64,000 nucleotides of DNA from contig NZ_VWWJ01000003.1 in NCBI RefSeq assembly GCF_011753055.1, positions 406,756 to 470,755 of the forward strand, in the 5' to 3' direction. Made by a program: the position numbers and the translations under genes. This stretch comes from Burkholderia sp. Ax-1719 (GTDB taxonomy: Bacteria > Pseudomonadota > Gammaproteobacteria > Burkholderiales > Burkholderiaceae). Shown piece by piece: positions 61,407 to 64,000 of this stretch (its first letter is position 1; each line of letters begins with the position of its first letter). The notes below the pieces were generated by a model. The model saw only the letters and a program-made list of their open reading frames with translations, was not told the origin of the DNA and ran no database searches.

Positions 61407-62758
61407 GCGGCGCTCAGGCGCTGCCGACAGGCGGAGGCTGGCATCGGCGCGTGCTGATGCTCGCGTTTCCGATCGTTCTCGCGAATCTCACGCAACCCAT
61501 TCTTGGCGCCGTCGATACCGCGGTCGCCGGGCATCTGGGCAGCGCCGCGGATCTCGGCGGCGTCGCACTTGGCGGGCTGTTCTTCAACTTCGTGTTCTGG
61601 GGCTTCGGCTTCCTGCGCATGGGCACGACCGGGCTCGTGGCCCAGGCGCATGGCGCTGGCGACCTCGCCGCCCTGCGTCTCAATGTCGTGCGCGCTTTGC
61701 TGCTGGCGTTCGGCATCGGCGCGCTGATTCTGCTCGTGCAGTCGCCGCTGATTCGCCATGCGCTTGCGCTTATCGGCGGCAGCGAGGAGGTGCAGCGCAA
61801 CGCGCGTCTGTACTGTCATGCGCGGATCGGGTCGGCGCCGTTTGCGCTGGCGAACTATGTGGTGCTGGGCTATCTGCTTGGTACGCAGCGCGTACGGATT
61901 GCGCTCGCGTCGCAGTTGCTGATCAACGCCGTCAACGTGATTGCCGTGCTCGCATTCGTCTATGGCTTTGGCTGGGGCATCGCGGGCATCGGCGCGGCGA
62001 CGGCGACCGCCGATGCGGCGGGCTTTGTGTTCGGCGCAGCGGTATTGTGGCGGTTGCGTCCGCGCGGACTGGCTCCGCTGGCGTGGCGCGCCGTCACGGA
62101 AGCGGCCGCACTCAAGCGCCTGGTGGTCATCAATCGCGACATCTTTTTGCGCACGATGTGCCTGCTTGGCTCGTTCGCGTGGTTCGCGCATGTGGGCGCC
62201 CGACAAGGCGACGCGATTCTCGCGGCCAATGCCCTGTTGCTGAATTTCCAGACGTTTATGGCGTACGGGCTCGATGGGTTCGCGCACGCTGCGGAGGCGC
62301 TGGTTGGCGCGGCTATCGGGGCGCGCGATCGTCATGCGTTCCGGCAGGCGGTCAAGGTCAATCTGCTCTGGTCCGCGTTGGGCGCGCTCGGCTTCTCACT
62401 GGTTTATTGGTACGCCGGCGCCTGGATCATCGACAAGCTCACAGACCAGGCCTCGGTGCGCGCTGCCGCGCTGGCTTTTTTGCCTTGGGCGGCGCTCTCG
62501 CCTCTCGTCTCTGTGTGGGGCTTTCTGCTCGACGGCGTCTTCATCGGTGCGACGCGTACGCGTGAACTGATGCAAGCCATGGCCATCTCTCTCGCTGTTT
62601 TTCTCGCCGCTTCTTGGGCGCTCGTGGGGCCGTTCGGCAACCACGGTCTCTGGGTCGCGCTACTGATCTTCATGGCGTCGCGCGGACTCACACTGATGCC
62701 CCTGCTTGGGCGCGTCACGGGCACGATCACGCCGCTGGAAGCGCAACAGGCGCCCTGA
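61403..62758 (+). CDS. MATE-family (DinF-like) efflux transporter
   Basis: A 451-residue membrane protein with about 12 hydrophobic segments, of the multidrug and toxin extrusion family. The first half opens RRVLMLAFPIVLANLTQPILGAVDTAVAGHLGSAADLGGVALGG, typical for DinF-like MATE pumps. Sodium- or proton-driven export of cationic compounds is the family role. I take TTG at 61403, overlapping the DUF2288 stop by 4 bases; GTG at 61451 or ATG at 61457 are alternatives that still keep the first membrane span. The terminator overlaps its stop codon. Confidence 0.9.
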   Translation: MSGAQALPTGGGWHRRVLMLAFPIVLANLTQPILGAVDTAVAGHLGSAADLGGVALGGLFFNFVFWGFGFLRMGTTGLVAQAHGAGDLAALRLNVVRALLLAFGIGALILLVQSPLIRHALALIGGSEEVQRNARLYCHARIGSAPFALANYVVLGYLLGTQRVRIALASQLLINAVNVIAVLAFVYGFGWGIAGIGAATATADAAGFVFGAAVLWRLRPRGLAPLAWRAVTEAAALKRLVVINRDIFLRTMCLLGSFAWFAHVGARQGDAILAANALLLNFQTFMAYGLDGFAHAAEALVGAAIGARDRHAFRQAVKVNLLWSALGALGFSLVYWYAGAWIIDKLTDQASVRAAALAFLPWAALSPLVSVWGFLLDGVFIGATRTRELMQAMAISLAVFLAASWALVGPFGNHGLWVALLIFMASRGLTLMPLLGRVTGTITPLEAQQAP

Positions 62759-62772
62759 GGCGCCTGTTTTTC
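62746..62772 (+). terminator. Terminator overlapping the end of the MATE gene
   Basis: A 9-bp stem ACAGGCGCC/GGCGCCTGT (62746-62754 with 62759-62767) with a T5 tail. The stem includes the last codons and the stop. Confidence 0.88.
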
Positions 62773-62797
62773 TGCCGGGCTCTATCGTTTTATCGCG

Positions 62798-62968
62798 TTA
62801 TTGCGCCGGCTGCGGTGCGTCGATCATCGTGGGCGGCCGATCGTCAGTCGGCACGCCGTGATAATCAGGCGGATCGTGAGGCGGCGGTCCGTGATGCTTG
62901 TTCGTTGTATCGTCGGCGCAAGCGGAAAGCAGCGCGACCATTGCAATGGCCAGCCAGGCTCGTGACAT
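62798..62968 (-). CDS. Small Pro/His-rich lipoprotein
   Basis: A 56-residue protein. The signal is MSRAWLAIAMVALLSAC, with Cys17 as lipidation site. The remaining 39 residues (ADDTTNKHHGPPPHDPPDYHG...) are rich in Pro, His and Asp, so they are disordered and could bind metal. GAAGGAG precedes the ATG at 62968. It is divergent from the small membrane protein at 63111. The function is unknown. Confidence 0.7.
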   Translation of the reverse strand: MSRAWLAIAMVALLSACADDTTNKHHGPPPHDPPDYHGVPTDDRPPTMIDAPQPAQ

Positions 62969-63110
62969 CAGCACAAACTCCTTCAGAAAATGTTGCCGCG
63001 CAACAGTCTAGCGGTTGTCCGTGTGTTCCGGCAGTTTGCCGACAGCGGTATTTTTTCTCGCCTTTTGCTGTCCTAAGATAAGGACATGGCTGCGAACCAA
63101 GGAGGCTGCC

Positions 63111-63284
63111 ATGGATGCCGAAACTATCGCGGGACTGATTGGTCTGGCCGTTGGGCTGTTGGTGTTGCTGGGTTTGTCGATTTTCGAATCGCGAGCCTAT
63201 CGCCAGGAACATAACGGCGAAGGCATGATGCACCACTGGCTGTCCGCGCATCACGTGCTGGATCGCGTGCGCCGCAGGCACTGA
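63111..63284 (+). CDS. Small membrane protein of unknown function
   Basis: A 57-residue protein with one membrane helix (about residues 6-25, LIGLAVGLLVLLGLSIF) and a His-rich tail (MMHHWLSAHHVLDRVRRRH). AAGGAGG gives a very strong ribosome site before the ATG at 63111. It is divergent from the Pro/His-rich lipoprotein gene, and both have histidine-rich ends, which hints at a shared role, perhaps in metal handling. That link is inference only. Confidence 0.7.
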   Translation: MDAETIAGLIGLAVGLLVLLGLSIFESRAYRQEHNGEGMMHHWLSAHHVLDRVRRRH

Positions 63285-63376
63285 GTTGCCTGGGCAGGAA
63301 CCGCGCGCTGGGGTTTCTGCGATGGTGTAGGGAATTGGATCGGCGGATTTGATCTGCCGGCGGCAGCTTATGCCTT

Positions 63377-63474
63377 CACGCTCGACACGAAATTCGCGTT
63401 GAGCGTGGCTTCTTCGTATTTTTTCAAGCGCGTAAACGCCAGAACCCCGGTTCTCTTGCGGAGATACCGGGGTT
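63377..63474. terminator. Hairpins downstream of the rRNA operon
   Basis: AACCCCGGT/ACCGGGGTT (63443-63451 with 63466-63474) is a strong stem just after 5S rRNA on the minus strand. CACGCTC/GAGCGTG (63377-63383 with 63401-63407) lies beyond, with a T-run at 63418-63423 on the plus strand. They probably end the rRNA operon and the converging gene. Confidence 0.65.
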
Positions 63475-63494
63475 TTGGACGTACAGCATAAGGA

Positions 63495-63610
63495 GCCTGA
63501 CGATTACCTACTTTCACACGGGCAATCCGCACTATCATCGGCGTGGAGCTGTTTCACGGTCCTGTTCGGGATGGGAAGGGGTGGGACCAGCTCGCTATGG
63601 TCATCAGGCA
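63495..63610 (-). rRNA. rrf: 5S ribosomal RNA
   Basis: The minus strand reads TGCCTGATGACCATAGCGAG from 63610. The conserved CCCATCCCGAACAGGACCGT core follows, and it closes near 63495 with GTCAGGC pairing with the start. About 116 nucleotides, exact ends uncertain by a few bases. It lies downstream of 23S in the usual order. Confidence 0.93.
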
Positions 63611-63767
63611 TGACGGGTTGCTGCGTCGCGGTGTTATCGCGCCACAGCCAATCGGGAAGAAGCGTAAAGAGTGTGTGTTGCTGAATTGGGGTTGTGTTGT
63701 TTCAGGCACAACACGTGATCTCAACCGTATGCTGCACGAATCTGCAGAAACATACCTGTTATAGGAT

Positions 63768-64000
63768 CAAGCCTTACGGGCAATTAGTATCAGTTAGCTT
63801 AACGCATTACTGCGCTTCCACACCTGACCTATCAACGTCCTGGTCTTGAACGACCCTTCAAGGGGATCTAGTCCCCGGGGAAGTCTCATCTTGAGGCGAG
63901 TTTCCCGCTTAGATGCTTTCAGCGGTTATCTCTTCCGAACATAGCTACCCGGCGATGCCACTGGCGTGACAACCGGTACACCAGAGGTTCGTCCACTCCG
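63768..64000 (-). rRNA. rrl: 23S ribosomal RNA, 3' end (continues beyond window)
   Basis: The minus strand from 64000 to about 63768 matches the 3' domain of bacterial 23S rRNA, e.g. the sarcin/ricin-distal segment with GAAGGGTCGTTCAAGACCAG-type helix and CTAAGCGGGAAACT. The mature 3' end is estimated near 63768. The rest of the operon lies outside the window. Confidence 0.93.

Noticed and set aside
63543..63764. Plus-strand protein frame over the end of the rRNA operon
   Set aside because: It is antisense to 5S rRNA and its spacer and has no coding character.
1..64000. CRISPR arrays, insertion sequences, riboswitches
   Set aside because: No regularly spaced identical repeats, no transposase gene and no recognisable riboswitch leader was found on either strand.

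Overview
The window is a high-GC chromosomal segment of a betaproteobacterium. The gene content (valS, uvrD, alaS, glnS, galU, prpE, a complete iol cluster, an AaeB-type efflux unit, an rRNA operon) and the strong G/C third-position bias point to the Burkholderiaceae, most likely Paraburkholderia or a close relative. The genus is inferred from protein resemblance only.

Layout. 1-2.2 kb: end of an aromatic-acid-type efflux operon (FUSC pump, DUF1656 peptide, HlyD adaptor). 2.4-5.1 kb: an isolated HyaD-like hydrogenase maturation protease homologue behind a perfect ANR/FNR-type box, then prpE. 5.1-12.7 kb: housekeeping genes mtnN, uvrD, valS, galU, tusA. 12.8-25.0 kb: a myo-inositol locus with two divergent units. 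The minus-strand unit is an RpiR regulator, iolG and a second Gfo/Idh/MocA dehydrogenase. The plus-strand unit is an ABC importer (binding protein, permease, single-domain ATPase) followed by iolC (fused to DUF2090), iolD, iolE and iolB, most of them overlapping or tightly spaced. The shared control region holds a TGGAA-N6-TTCCA palindrome and a good sigma-70 promoter. 25-30.3 kb: a chemoreceptor, a fosmidomycin-resistance-type MFS pump, an adenosine-specific kinase family gene and an Ap4A phosphorylase. 30.3-35.1 kb: livHMGF without a binding protein, plus a thioesterase and a Nudix gene. 35.3-37.5 kb: a divergent MFS/LysR pair. 37.6-49.7 kb: alaS, a CaiB-type CoA-transferase, an RBBP9-type hydrolase, glnS, a second Nudix gene, small envelope proteins, and a divergent di-haem peroxidase/acid phosphatase pair.

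50.2-56.9 kb: a 6.7-kb integrated element in the 3' end of tRNA-Arg(TCT), bounded by a 51-bp direct repeat. It has a P4-type tyrosine integrase, a small HTH protein, a RepA-like ATPase, repeat-rich and hairpin-rich non-coding DNA, and three cargo genes that I cannot assign to a function. This is the most likely place for something undescribed. 57-63.3 kb: uppP, an aldose epimerase, an NlpD/ActS-like lipoprotein with a degenerate LytM domain, DUF2288, a MATE pump and three very small envelope genes. From 63.5 kb to the end: 5S rRNA and the 3' end of 23S rRNA on the minus strand.

The integrated element looks lower in GC than its surroundings and uses codons differently; this was judged by eye and not computed.
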